A stretch of 64,000 bases of DNA from positions 106,141 to 170,140 of the forward strand of contig JAGOTG010000004.1 of the NCBI GenBank assembly GCA_018061965.1, read 5' to 3'. Positions within the stretch are counted from its first letter, which is position 1, and every line of letters begins with the position of its first letter. Of the stretch, positions 1 through 9,700 are shown piece after piece. The notes under the pieces are model-generated. The model did no database searches. It saw nothing but the letters and a program-made list of their open reading frames with translations, and had not been told where the DNA came from. This DNA comes from Legionellaceae bacterium. GTDB taxonomy: Bacteria; Pseudomonadota; Gammaproteobacteria; Legionellales; Legionellaceae. The position numbers and the translations under genes are program-made.

Positions 1-896
1 CGAATGCAGGAGTGGGTTTGGCGCGTTTAGAGTTTTTGATTTCTAATACCATTGGAATTCATCCGCAAGCGTTGCTCAATTATGACAGTTTAGAAGATCA
101 GCAGTTAAAGCAAGTAATCACAGAAAAAATTGCTGCGTATGCCTCGCCAGTAGAATATTATGTCGAACGTTTGAAAGAGGGGATTGCCACGATTGCGGCA
201 GCTTTTGCACCTCAGCCAGTGATTGTGCGCTTGTCCGACTTTAAAACCAACGAATATGCCAATTTGATTGGTGGTAAATTGTATGAACCTTTGGAAGAAA
301 ATCCCATGCTGGGATTTCGTGGCGCATCTCGTTATGTCTCTAAGCAATTTATGGCGTGTTTTGCCTTAGAGTGCCGTGCTGTGAAGCGAGTGCGAGAAGA
401 TATGGGCCTCACGAATGTAGAAATCATGATCCCGTTTGTGCGGACTGTCTCAGAAGCCAAAGCAGTGATTGAGCTGCTGGCAGAAGAAGGTTTGGTGCGC
501 GGAGAGCATGGTTTGCGGATCATTATGATGTGTGAAATTCCAGCCAATGCGTTATTGGCGCAGGAATTTTTACATTATTTTGATGGGTTTTCGATAGGTT
601 CCAACGATTTAACCCAATTAACCTTAGGGATTGATCGGGACTCTGCTTTGATTGCAGCGCAATTTGACGAACGTGATGCCGCCGTGAAAGCTTTATTACA
701 TATGGCTATTTCTGCGTGTAAAGCACAAGGAAAATATATTGGAATTTGTGGACAAGGTCCTTCGGATCATCCGGATTTTGCCCAATGGTTGATGCAAGAG
801 GGCATTGATAGTTTGTCTTTAAATCCTGATTCTGTTTTAGATACCTGTATTTTTTTAGGTAAAATGGTCGCCGGTAATAAGGTGGTTACTTCATAA
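1..896 (+). CDS. ppsA: Phosphoenolpyruvate synthase, C-terminal part (5' partial)
   Basis: This is the C-terminal PEP-utilising TIM-barrel domain of PEP synthase, which converts pyruvate and ATP to PEP, AMP and phosphate in gluconeogenesis. The reading frame is open from base 3 through the window edge, so the phosphohistidine and ATP-grasp domains lie outside. Visible hallmarks are the segment [15 protein letters not shown], the block [13 protein letters not shown], the metal-binding-type stretch [16 protein letters not shown], and the C-terminal [16 protein letters not shown] with the catalytic cysteine, followed by [13 protein letters not shown]. These match the E. coli PpsA C-terminus as I recall it and distinguish it from PtsI and PpdK. 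The stop overlaps the ATG of the next gene by one base (TAATG), indicating translational coupling. Confidence 0.95.
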   Translation, partial: NAGVGLARLEFLISNTIGIHPQALLNYDSLEDQQLKQVITEKIAAYASPVEYYVERLKEGIATIAAAFAPQPVIVRLSDFKTNEYANLIGGKLYEPLEENPMLGFRGASRYVSKQFMACFALECRAVKRVREDMGLTNVEIMIPFVRTVSEAKAVIELLAEEGLVRGEHGLRIIMMCEIPANALLAQEFLHYFDGFSIGSNDLTQLTLGIDRDSALIAAQFDERDAAVKALLHMAISACKAQGKYIGICGQGPSDHPDFAQWLMQEGIDSLSLNPDSVLDTCIFLGKMVAGNKVVTS

Positions 897-2329
897 TGAA
901 ACGCATGCTTGGGATTGGATTGCTGTTAGTTTTTTTTTCCTCGTATGCCTGGGCTACCTCACCTATGTCACATAGTGATCCGAGTAGTGCCATCATTTTT
1001 TGGGGAACGATCCTCCTGTCTTTTGGTATTTTAGGACGTTATATTGCCAAAAGTTTAGGCCAACCTGGTGTCTTGGGTGAGCTGTTAATGGGCGTGGTGG
1101 TTGGCAATGTTTGCTATGCGTACCATGTTCAGTTGATAGTGATTCTACGCGATAGTGCTGCCGTGTTTTCCGTGATTCAACAGATGTTACAGGGTATGTC
1201 ATTAAAGCATGCTGTGCACCAATTGATCCCTGATGCCGCGTATGCCAAGCAAGTGTTGGCTGCAATGTCTGGTCAGAATGGTCAGCAATGGATTGCAGTG
1301 ACGTTTGTAGTAGATGCTTTATCACGCTACGGGGTTATTTTTTTATTATTTATGGTGGGATTGGAAAGTTCACTCCACGATTTGAAAAAAACCGGTAAAG
1401 AATCAACCCTAGTGGCTGTGATTGGAGTTATTGCGCCGATTATTTTGGGATTATTGGTTACTCGATGGATGCTTCCTGACGCGCCGTTTAGTACGGCGTT
1501 ATTTGTTGCGGCAACTTTATCGGCGACCAGTGTAGGCATTACGGCGCGTGTGCTCCATGATATGAAGAAACTTAATACCCGTGAAGCAAAAACCATTATG
1601 GGTGCTGCAATGTTGGATGATGTTTTGGGTTTGGTCATTTTAGCCATTGTGAGCAGTATGGTTTTAGTAGGCTCAGTGAATCCTGTGATGATTACACGCA
1701 TTGTGTTTATGGCATTGATCTTCTTTCCTGCGTCACTCTGGTTGGGTCCAAAATTATTGCACCGTATGGTCGCTTGGATTAGTTTCGTCGATCCCTGGGA
1801 AGCAAAATTATTAACCAGTTTTATTTTTATCATGGGTTTTTCTTGGTTAGCGACCTTAGTGAACATGTCGACCATCATTGGCGCTTTTATAGCAGGTATT
1901 ATTTTACACGAAGGTTTTTTCGAGACGCGCGAACGCGAAGTGAAAAATCCTTTAAGTATTCGCAATTTGCTAGCTCCTTTTGAAGCAGTGTTTGCACCTT
2001 TGTTTTTTGTGCTTATTGGAGTCCAAGTACGGTTAGAAACGTTTTTGGACAAACAAGTACTGTTATTTTCGTTGTGTTTATTGGTTGTTGCGATTATAGG
2101 AAAATTATTGAGTGGGCTTGGCGGCAATCGAAATGACGATCGATGGTTGATAGGAATTGGGATGATTCCGCGCGGTGAGGTGGGCCTAGTGTTTGCATCG
2201 GTAGGAAAGAGTCTCCATATTATTCCAGATTCTTTGTTTTCCGCGATGGTTGTGATGGTCGTGGTGACGACTTTTATTACTCCGGTATGGATGAAAATGC
2301 AGTATCAGAGAAACGGTCGTAGGTGTTAG
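896..2329 (+). CDS. CPA2-family cation:proton antiporter
   Basis: A 477-residue inner-membrane transporter of the monovalent cation:proton antiporter-2 type (Na+/H+ exchanger fold). It starts with a hydrophobic signal-like segment ending near SSYAWA, followed by about a dozen hydrophobic segments. The paired aspartates of the transport site are visible in AAMLDDVLGLVIL (around residue 240). LLFMVGLESSL and the late IPRGEVGLVFASVG segment are also typical of the family. No TrkA-N (RCK) domain follows, unlike KefB/KefC, so it is a stand-alone antiporter whose ion (Na+ or K+) cannot be told. It is coupled to ppsA by a one-base overlap, and nadC begins two bases after its stop, so the genes probably form one transcript. 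Confidence 0.88.
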   Translation: MKRMLGIGLLLVFFSSYAWATSPMSHSDPSSAIIFWGTILLSFGILGRYIAKSLGQPGVLGELLMGVVVGNVCYAYHVQLIVILRDSAAVFSVIQQMLQGMSLKHAVHQLIPDAAYAKQVLAAMSGQNGQQWIAVTFVVDALSRYGVIFLLFMVGLESSLHDLKKTGKESTLVAVIGVIAPIILGLLVTRWMLPDAPFSTALFVAATLSATSVGITARVLHDMKKLNTREAKTIMGAAMLDDVLGLVILAIVSSMVLVGSVNPVMITRIVFMALIFFPASLWLGPKLLHRMVAWISFVDPWEAKLLTSFIFIMGFSWLATLVNMSTIIGAFIAGIILHEGFFETREREVKNPLSIRNLLAPFEAVFAPLFFVLIGVQVRLETFLDKQVLLFSLCLLVVAIIGKLLSGLGGNRNDDRWLIGIGMIPRGEVGLVFASVGKSLHIIPDSLFSAMVVMVVVTTFITPVWMKMQYQRNGRRC

Positions 2330-2331
2330 TG

Positions 2332-3150
2332 ATGAGTATTTTAGACGACGTGCAATCTGCTTTGGCTGAAGATATTGGCACCGGTGATATTAGTGCTGCA
2401 TTATTATCCAGCACACAAATGATCCAAGCGGTGATCATCACTCGTGAAGCCATGCTGGTCTGTGGTCAAAACTGGGTGAATGAAGTATTTAAACAAATTG
2501 ATGACAGAGTACAGTGCCAATGGTTGGTAACTGAAGGAGCTTGGTTGCCAGGCCCAACTAGCTTATGTCGGGTCACAGGGCCCGCGCGCGCGATTTTATC
2601 CGGTGAAAGGTCTGCTTTGAATTTCTTGCAAACCCTATCAGGGACAGCGACACAAACGCATGCTTTTCTTCAAGCACTCAAAGGAACTACGACTCGTCTT
2701 TTAGATACCCGAAAAACGTTGCCAGGGTTGCGTGCTGCACAAAAATATGCGGTTGCTTGTGCGGGTGGGATGAATCATCGTATGGGGTTGTATGATGCTT
2801 TTCTCATCAAAGAAAATCATATTGCCGCTTGTGGTTCCATTCAAGCGGCAATTAGGATGGCACGTCAGGCACATCCGCAGGTTTTTTTGGAAGTAGAAGT
2901 TCAAAATATCTTGGAATTACGTGAGGCTTTGGCGTGTAAACCTGATCGAATTTTATTAGATAATTTCGACTTACCTACTATTGCAGACGCTGTGGTGATT
3001 AATCAGCCAAAAATCTGTGATTTGGAAGTTTCGGGCAGTGTCGATCTAACGACTATTAGAGCATTGGCTGAGACGGGTGTCGATTATATTTCAGTCGGGG
3101 CATTGACCAAGTCAGTGCGCGCAATCGATTTAAGTTTATTGGTAGAATAG
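2332..3150 (+). CDS. nadC: Nicotinate-nucleotide pyrophosphorylase (carboxylating), quinolinate phosphoribosyltransferase
   Basis: NadC converts quinolinate and PRPP to nicotinate mononucleotide, CO2 and pyrophosphate in de novo NAD synthesis. The protein has 272 residues from the chosen ATG, close to the usual length of about 280. Family hallmarks are the N-terminal alpha/beta sandwich, ERSALNFLQTLSGTAT, DTRKTLPGLRAAQKYAV, GGMNHRMGLYDAFLIKENH, LEVEVQNILEL and ILLDNFD, which bind PRPP and quinolinate. A GTG nine bases upstream (2323) is in frame but lies inside the previous gene. The ATG at 2332 has an AGG-containing region upstream and fits the family N-terminus (SILDDV). The next gene starts two bases after the stop. 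Confidence 0.96.
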   Translation: MSILDDVQSALAEDIGTGDISAALLSSTQMIQAVIITREAMLVCGQNWVNEVFKQIDDRVQCQWLVTEGAWLPGPTSLCRVTGPARAILSGERSALNFLQTLSGTATQTHAFLQALKGTTTRLLDTRKTLPGLRAAQKYAVACAGGMNHRMGLYDAFLIKENHIAACGSIQAAIRMARQAHPQVFLEVEVQNILELREALACKPDRILLDNFDLPTIADAVVINQPKICDLEVSGSVDLTTIRALAETGVDYISVGALTKSVRAIDLSLLVE

Positions 3151-3151
3151 T

Positions 3152-4225
3152 ATGAAAAAAATTGTGATGACAGGGGGCGGAAGTGCGGGTCACGTCACGC
3201 CTAATTTGGCTTTGATTCCTGAGCTACAAGCGCAAGGGTGGTCCATTGAATATATAGGATCAGAGAAAGGCGTCGAGCGTGCCATGATTGAATCAGCCCA
3301 TATTCCTTATCATGCGATTCGGTCGGGTAAATTGCGCCGCTATTTTAGCTGGCAAAATGTACGCGATCCTTTGCGTGTGTTGCGAGGTATTTGGCAATCT
3401 TATGCTTTGTTACGGCGGATTAAGCCAGAGGTTGTTTTTTCAAAAGGGGGGTTTGTAGCATTACCCGTGGTCATTGGTGCTTGGTTAGCACGGATTCCTA
3501 TTGTGGCTCATGAATCTGACTTTTCGGTTGGTTTGGCGAATCGTTTGAGCTTCCCTTTTGTCAATACCATTTGTGTGACGTTCCCTGCCGCGCGTGACAA
3601 ATTCAAAAACCCGGCCAAAGTAGTCGTCACGGGTACGCCGATCCGAGAAAGCTTATTGCAAGGAGATCGCGCCAAAGGGTTGCAGTTTTGTGGGTTCCAA
3701 GCAGATAAACCTTGTTTATTAGTGATAGGCGGCGGTGCGGGTGCGCAGGCGATTAATCTCTGCGTTCGTCAGGCTTTACCCCTATTGCTGCCTACTATGC
3801 AGATCATTCATATTTGTGGTCCAGGGAAAACCGAGCCCAGTTTGGGCCAACAAGCAGGGTATTTCCAATTAGAATATGCGCATGCAGAGCTTGCAGATTT
3901 GTTTGCAGCGAGTGATTGGGTGGTTTCTCGAGCTGGCGCCAATGCGTTGTATGAATTGTTAGTTTTGGCGAAGCCGCACATTTTAATTCCCTTACCGCAA
4001 CGCCAAAGCCGTGGCGATCAAATTGAAAATGCTCATTATTTTGAACAGTTGGGTGCCAGTCACGTGATTACAGAGGAGCATCTTAATCCTGAGAATTTGG
4101 CGCAAGCTATTCAAACGGTGCAGGGAAAGAGGGAGAAAATTTTTGCAGCCATCGCTGCCTTAGATATTCAACCAGCAGTGCCACCTATTGTAAAGATTTT
4201 AGAAGCGTTTGACGTCAAGACCTAG
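3152..4225 (+). CDS. murG: MurG-type UDP-GlcNAc:lipid I N-acetylglucosaminyltransferase
   Basis: MurG adds GlcNAc to lipid I at the cytoplasmic membrane, giving lipid II for peptidoglycan. At 357 residues the length is normal. The N-terminal glycine loop reads GGGSAGHVTPN instead of the usual GGTGGHxxPA. The GKLRRYF block, KPEVVFSKGGFVALP and the late RQSRGDQIENAHYFEQ segment are those I associate with clostridial/Bacillus-type MurG rather than the proteobacterial dcw-cluster enzyme. The gene sits after nadC and away from any division cluster (no ftsW, murC or ddl nearby). It may be a second, horizontally acquired MurG or the only copy relocated; the window cannot decide. Lipid I glycosylation is a family-level inference. 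Confidence 0.85.
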   Translation: MKKIVMTGGGSAGHVTPNLALIPELQAQGWSIEYIGSEKGVERAMIESAHIPYHAIRSGKLRRYFSWQNVRDPLRVLRGIWQSYALLRRIKPEVVFSKGGFVALPVVIGAWLARIPIVAHESDFSVGLANRLSFPFVNTICVTFPAARDKFKNPAKVVVTGTPIRESLLQGDRAKGLQFCGFQADKPCLLVIGGGAGAQAINLCVRQALPLLLPTMQIIHICGPGKTEPSLGQQAGYFQLEYAHAELADLFAASDWVVSRAGANALYELLVLAKPHILIPLPQRQSRGDQIENAHYFEQLGASHVITEEHLNPENLAQAIQTVQGKREKIFAAIAALDIQPAVPPIVKILEAFDVKT

Positions 4226-4258
4226 CTTGCCTATAGTGTTAGGTATCATACATCATTT

Positions 4259-5176
4259 ATGAGTGAGTATCTTATGCGAACTCCAAAGCCTCTTGCTGCG
4301 GCAAAATCTGTGAAACAAAAGGCGCCATCTCCTAAAAATGCTCGAAGTGCTGAAAAAGAAGTTCAGGATTTTGATTTACTTAAATTGATTGCATATGGAC
4401 ATAGACACCTTGCTAATCAGATGCTAAGTAAAACCCCTGATCTATTATTGCAACGGAGTGATGTCACTGATTACTCCGGTAGAACGTTTAAAAATATTAC
4501 CGCTTATGACTATGCATATTGGGCCAAAGATACGCATGCCTGCCGTATTTTAGAAGCACATATGACTGCAGCCATCAAAGCTGACATGCTGAAATGCTGT
4601 CAAGCAATAGAGCAGGAAGGCTTGAGTTACGAGCAATATGGGCAAGTGATTGAGCATTCAAAGCATTTTGATTTTGGTCCATTTATTAAAGCATTAGAAC
4701 AGTATGTGGCAGGATACGATCGGTGGCTAACTACAAGCGATTGGAAAGCAATCGAGTCGGCCTGGATGATGGTTGGACAAGCGCAGCGCGATGTTCCTGT
4801 GCACGTTGCACATGAGTATTGTAGAATCGACCGAGCATTTCATCCTACACCAACCTTTGATGAAGAGTATCTGCCTGAAAATTTGACCATATTTAATTAC
4901 AAAACTGAGCAAGAGGAAGTTTGGTTTCCACTGGGTAGCTCTGATGCATCTGGGTTGGGAATCAATTTCGGTATTGTATTTGCAGGCAGAGGCTCGAGAA
5001 AATGTTATGTAGTACGTGGGCCCAACGAAGGGAATAAATGTTGGGATTATATCGCGCGGTGGCTGGCTTGGCGTGATACGGCCGGTGGAGACGTAGATCT
5101 GGCTGCGATTCAGCATTTAGATGCGGTGCGGACTGCGGATTTGAAGCAATCACTGGATAATCTGAGGTTGGTTTAA
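4259..5176 (+). CDS. Effector-like protein with VTDYSGR motif
   Basis: A 305-residue soluble protein with no signal peptide or membrane segment. After a basic, alanine/proline-rich N-terminus (residues 1-35) comes FDLLKLIAYGHRHLANQMLSK, an ankyrin-like helix pair. Then comes VTDYSGRTFKNITAYDYAYWA and KDTHACRILEAHM. From memory, this combination of 'lose a slot, VTDYSGRT, AYxYAxWAxDxHxCRML' recurs in Legionella and Coxiella-group putative Dot/Icm substrates, often next to ankyrin repeats. The C-terminal half (residues 190-290) is globular with no motif I can name. It is a single gene with its own upstream gap, following murG by 33 bases. A second ATG at 4274 is possible. The function is unknown and the effector role is inferred. 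Confidence 0.7.
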   Translation: MSEYLMRTPKPLAAAKSVKQKAPSPKNARSAEKEVQDFDLLKLIAYGHRHLANQMLSKTPDLLLQRSDVTDYSGRTFKNITAYDYAYWAKDTHACRILEAHMTAAIKADMLKCCQAIEQEGLSYEQYGQVIEHSKHFDFGPFIKALEQYVAGYDRWLTTSDWKAIESAWMMVGQAQRDVPVHVAHEYCRIDRAFHPTPTFDEEYLPENLTIFNYKTEQEEVWFPLGSSDASGLGINFGIVFAGRGSRKCYVVRGPNEGNKCWDYIARWLAWRDTAGGDVDLAAIQHLDAVRTADLKQSLDNLRLV

Positions 5177-5257
5177 ATTTAATCACTTAAGATTTTGCCA
5201 ACATAGTCTATATTATTTTGGTGTATATTTTGTGCAACAAAACCTTGGGATTTGTTA

Positions 5258-5590
5258 ATGGATACATTTCAGGAAGACGTATATCAGCAACGCGCGCAAG
5301 TTTTATTAAAATTGCTGGATACTTATCTGGATAAGCGTGAAGTATCGATGTCTGCCGATTTGCCTATGTTGCGCGAATTACCAGTATTAGTTGATAAAAA
5401 AGTCCAAGAGCCAATTGCAGATTTTTTGCGCAGAACTTTGCAATGTAAGGTCAGTTATGGCAAAGACAGATTCGGCCAACTAAATGGCTACCTTATGGTC
5501 TCTTTAGACAATGACCGTTTGAATCAAACTGGTTTATATCAAGGCGCGCTGGCTCTCCAAAAATTAAATATTAATAGGCCTATTCCTTAG
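5258..5590 (+). CDS. Small hypothetical protein
   Basis: A 110-residue acidic soluble protein beginning MDTFQEDVYQQRAQVLLKLLDTYLDKRE. The N-terminal half looks helical. The C-terminal half carries a possible beta hairpin (KVSYGKDRFGQLNGYLMVSLDNDRL). No family is recognised. The ATG at 5258 is preferred over an in-frame TTG six bases earlier because a TTGGGA stretch sits about seven bases upstream. The gene stands alone between the effector-like gene and the convergent yfcH. Even codon use and a plausible ribosome site argue that it is real. Confidence 0.6.
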   Translation: MDTFQEDVYQQRAQVLLKLLDTYLDKREVSMSADLPMLRELPVLVDKKVQEPIADFLRRTLQCKVSYGKDRFGQLNGYLMVSLDNDRLNQTGLYQGALALQKLNINRPIP

Positions 5591-5675
5591 GTTCTGCGCA
5601 TTTATCTGTTGCGGGCCGCAACACTTACTGATTGCATCCAATAATGAAAGTCAGCTGAATTAATGGCTGTTAGAA

Positions 5676-6593
5676 CTATTGAAACTCATGTTCAAGGGCT
5701 TTTTCAAGTGTAGGATAATGAAATTGGAATCCAGCATCTAGTAGACGTTTTGGTATGACGCGTTGACCTTTGAGTAGTAGACATTCTCCCATTTCTCCAA
5801 ATAATAATCGCATTAAAAAGGCAGGGATTTTAAAGACTAAAGGTCGATGCATCGTTTTTGCTAATGTCCGTGCAAATTGAGCCTGAGAAACAGGTTGTGG
5901 AGAAGTTACATTAAATGGGCCACTTAGCTCAGGTTTATTTAGTAAGAATGAAATGGCACTGACCAAATCATCAATGTGAATCCAAGATAGCATTTGAGCA
6001 CCATCACCGATAATACTGCCTAATCCCAAATAGAAACTTGGATAAAGTTTTTTTAACATACCGTCGCTTTTTTTTAAAACCACGCCAAAACGAGTGGTCG
6101 TAACAGGTATGCCATAGTCAATAGCAGGTTGCAAAGCTGCTTGCCATTTGATGCCTATTTCACTTAAAAAATCTTTGGGATTAGATGTGTCGATAACTGT
6201 ATTTTCATCTAATGTGGTCTCGTCTCCATTTTCTTGTAGGCCGTAAATTCCAACGGCATTAGCGCAAAGAAAATGAGGTTTAGCGTTATGATGCATCATC
6301 CAATTGGTTAAAATTTCGCTTGTTGTAACCCGTGAGTCAATCAGTTGCTTTTTGCCAATATCAGTCCATCTTCGCGCTGCAATGTTGTATCCACACAGGT
6401 TGATGACTGCATCATAATTATGAGCATCCAGTTGAGACAACGTATCCCAAGTACAATATGTGGTATTAATAGGGAATAGTTGCCGTAGTGTCGTTTCGTT
6501 TCGGCCTAATACGGTGATTATATTGTGCTGTTTCAAAGCATCTACTAGTGCCTTACCAATAAAGCCAGAAGCTCCCGCGATGAGAATATTCAT
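5676..6593 (-). CDS. yfcH: TIGR01777-family NAD-dependent epimerase/dehydratase-like protein
   Basis: A 305-residue extended SDR of the YfcH/SDR39U1 (TIGR01777) group. The N-terminal Rossmann fingerprint is MNILIAGASGFIGKALVDAL. NLCGYNIAARRWT and KKQLIDSRV are characteristic of the family, as are the LCANAVGIYG segment, TTRFGVVL, the SWIHIDDLV block and FNVTSPQPVSQAQFA near the C-terminus. The substrate is unknown in all members I recall. The domain order and length are normal and there is no sign of decay. It is monocistronic on the minus strand, with its promoter region shared with the 3' side of the 1551-residue gene. Confidence 0.9.
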   Translation of the reverse strand: MNILIAGASGFIGKALVDALKQHNIITVLGRNETTLRQLFPINTTYCTWDTLSQLDAHNYDAVINLCGYNIAARRWTDIGKKQLIDSRVTTSEILTNWMMHHNAKPHFLCANAVGIYGLQENGDETTLDENTVIDTSNPKDFLSEIGIKWQAALQPAIDYGIPVTTTRFGVVLKKSDGMLKKLYPSFYLGLGSIIGDGAQMLSWIHIDDLVSAISFLLNKPELSGPFNVTSPQPVSQAQFARTLAKTMHRPLVFKIPAFLMRLLFGEMGECLLLKGQRVIPKRLLDAGFQFHYPTLEKALEHEFQ

Positions 6594-6736
6594 TTTGTGC
6601 TCTCTATATTATATATGAGCTTCATGTTAGTAGAAGATGATGTTTCTAGCAATCGATTACTACAGGGTAATTCATATAAGCAACTGCTCCAGGGTAAAAG
6701 TAGCGTGTATAACTTTGTTCATACCTGATATTCCGC

Positions 6737-9700
6737 CTAGATAATATTGAAGCAACTCGCGCTATGCCCAGCCCCATCCTCTCTAGATACTCTTGAACAA
6801 GCGGCAAAAAATCCATTTGGAGCAGTTCGATAAGCTGAGGCTGCGCTCGCAACAGAGCTGAATGCTGCAACAGGGCCTAAGATGATTGGACTGGTCTTAA
6901 CGGTCAATGTACCGAATCCAAGCATAACCACTGACAGACCATTGAATGCAGCGCTAAGAGCGATTATTGTGCAGAGTAAGGCTATCATCGTGAGCATGAC
7001 GCTAAAAACAGCACAAATTGCCCGCAAACGCCAGGCATCATGATCTCTCGACGTCCCATCTTCCACGACTCGTTGAACCGGCGCAGGGGCGGGGGTATTG
7101 TTTCCTGATCGCTCAGCTCCTGTTTCAATAACAATTTTTGGCCAAACATGCTCAGCTACATCGGGCGGATACAAAGCGTCTGCTCCCATAAATGGTATCC
7201 TCCAGTCACCCTGCAATTCTGGCAACCCCGATTGTTCGAGCGTTCGAAAATAAGCAGCAGCACAATCTGGTTGATATTTCATTGCCCAAGCTAAAGGTAA
7301 TCGTTGTTCAATATAATTACGATATTGATCTTCTGTCATGCGATCTGATAATTTCCGAGAAAATTTCTGTTGTATCGCATGCATGGCCATCGCCAAAGTA
7401 AACTCAGCGCCACTCTCTTGAAGCAGTTGAATCAGTGTACGATTAAACTCAATAGAAGCTCGAGCTGCTTGAGCATATTGTTCGTCTGCTACAAAAATGT
7501 CTGCAAATGATGTTTCAACACGCAGCAACTGTAAAGGTAATCTGTGGCTATTGGCATTTATAGCAAGAAAATCGCTTATGTCAGAGGGATACTCTAAAAG
7601 ACGAGCACGACCTATGGGTGTGCGTAAAGCTCGCCCACCTGCTTGGTTTTTCTCATCATAGGAATAAGTGTCCAAAGTTAATTGATGTAAAGAATCAAAT
7701 AATAAACTCGCCGTTTCTAGAGTACTCAGATTGGCTATCAGGCGATTTAATTGCAGCATATTATCGATATTGGACGGAATATCCAAAATAATACCCACGG
7801 GCTCGTGGGAATAACCTGTTCGTTCATCTTCCGTACCTAGCATCAGCATGGCGGTACCCGACTCTAAGACTCGGCGATCTGTGGTAATCAATGCTTCGCA
7901 AGACACAGTTCGACTCAATGTATCAATCGCTCTCACACAGTCCGCAGCATTGTTTTTATGCGTACTTATGATCTGAACCATCGCTTCTTGCAGCGCTGCA
8001 TTAGGCATTTTTTGGCGCATAAAGAGTCGTGCATCAGCTTGTGTCAAGCTAGTTGGATTCACATGCGTCAGTGATGATAACAATGTTCTACCGATATCAT
8101 CTTCTTGTAAAGCTTGAATATCCACAAGGCGTCTCATCGATAATTGACCGAGGTCGGTTTCAGTATAAAATAATTTATTTTGTAGACCGATGAGATCAGA
8201 GCATTCTTTTGGAGTATTACTCTTGGATAAAACATATTCGAGATACAGTGCAAACAAATAGTCTTTGAAAGCCAATCTTTGCTGCTCAGAAAGCGGAACG
8301 CCACTGGGTAATGCTTGGCTCAACTGACGGACACACTCTGTGTCACTATTTTGAGAAATTTGAAGAAAAACGTCCTGAATGGCAGTATTCAATGCTGTAT
8401 TCTGTGTTTTTGAAAACAATAAAGCTCTAGACACAAAAGATACTTTGTTGTCATCATGCAAATAAGTCATGACTATTTTTTCAGCAACTACTGACAGTCT
8501 ATTTTGTCTGCCTAGTTCCGTCGGATCCAGATTAATCCGCTCAATCAAGATTCTTTTGGTTAAATTATTTTGAATCATTTTTTGAGTCGATAAGGTATAA
8601 AGAGATCTGCCTGGGAAGGCCTCAAGAGCAACCTCATTGATCGTACCACTCATGCCAATACGATTGGGCAAAATGCGGCTGAATGGGTGGCCCAAATATT
8701 TTTGCGTCACAGCGGAGATCCGTTGATGTAGGTGATCTGATTCATCAAACAAAAACCTAAATTCTTCTTTATGAACCTCATCAGCAAGCATGATGGTTCG
8801 CAACAGATCTTTCAGACGAATTGCGATTTCTGGAGATGTAATGAAGCGATCACAAGCATGGATACCGTAAAGCCCCAAACTCTCAGAAACTGTAAAAACA
8901 GGCTCTCCCTCCAAACCCGCTAATGCTTCAATGTGTGCAGCAAAACCTTCTGCTGTAAATACCGGGATATGCGTCAATTGCAATCGCCTTAAATCCGGAT
9001 TATCCGATACTCTCAAAGCCATAACACCTGCCATTTGATTCGCGACATCAAGGCTATTAGCCTCCGGTGACAGATCGTACGGTGCTAAAGTTCTCGCATC
9101 TTGAATAGAAATATTAGGAATTGCTGCTAATTGTTCTGCAACCGAGTTTTGTACGGTTTTAATTAATTCCAAATGCTGATGCAGCACATGAGCCAAGATT
9201 TCTGCTTCTAGCCTATTATTATAAAGCGGTGATTGCTTGATCGATAAACTATCGAGAGAAACCAATATTTCATTTAAATATCGGTGGAGAGTCATATCCT
9301 CCAGTAAAGTTCGTGGAGTAGACTTGTGAACCAACTGATACAATGCGGCATAGGCTTTGGGTAACAAACGATTTATTTGCTGCTCCATTTCCTCTTCAGA
9401 GTAAGTATTTCCCAATCCTCCAGAATTAGCGAGCAAGAGAGCCGCTTCTAGATCGTGAAGACAAGCTATCTTGACCAATGTATCGCGGATTTTTCGTCGA
9501 TTACTTTTATATTTGGCTTTGAGAAAATCATAAAACTGAGACTGGTTGATTCGAAAGAAATTAATGGTGTTTTTTGAAAAATAACCTCTATTTTCATGTG
9601 ATATGTGTGATTTATCATAAATCTTCGGATTAAATTGAATAGATTGATCATAAATCAAGGAGAAATGGATTGACTCTATTCTCGAACTACGTGCAGCAGA

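Noticed and set aside
1327..2127. 266-codon minus-strand frame inside the CPA2 antiporter gene
   Set aside because: It is antisense to clear membrane-protein coding sequence, and its product has the low-complexity look of a shadow frame.
6646..6870. 74-codon minus-strand frame overlapping the end of the 1551-residue gene
   Set aside because: Most of it lies inside the larger gene in another frame. There is no ribosome site or known motif, and I see no evidence for a frameshift joining it to the large gene.
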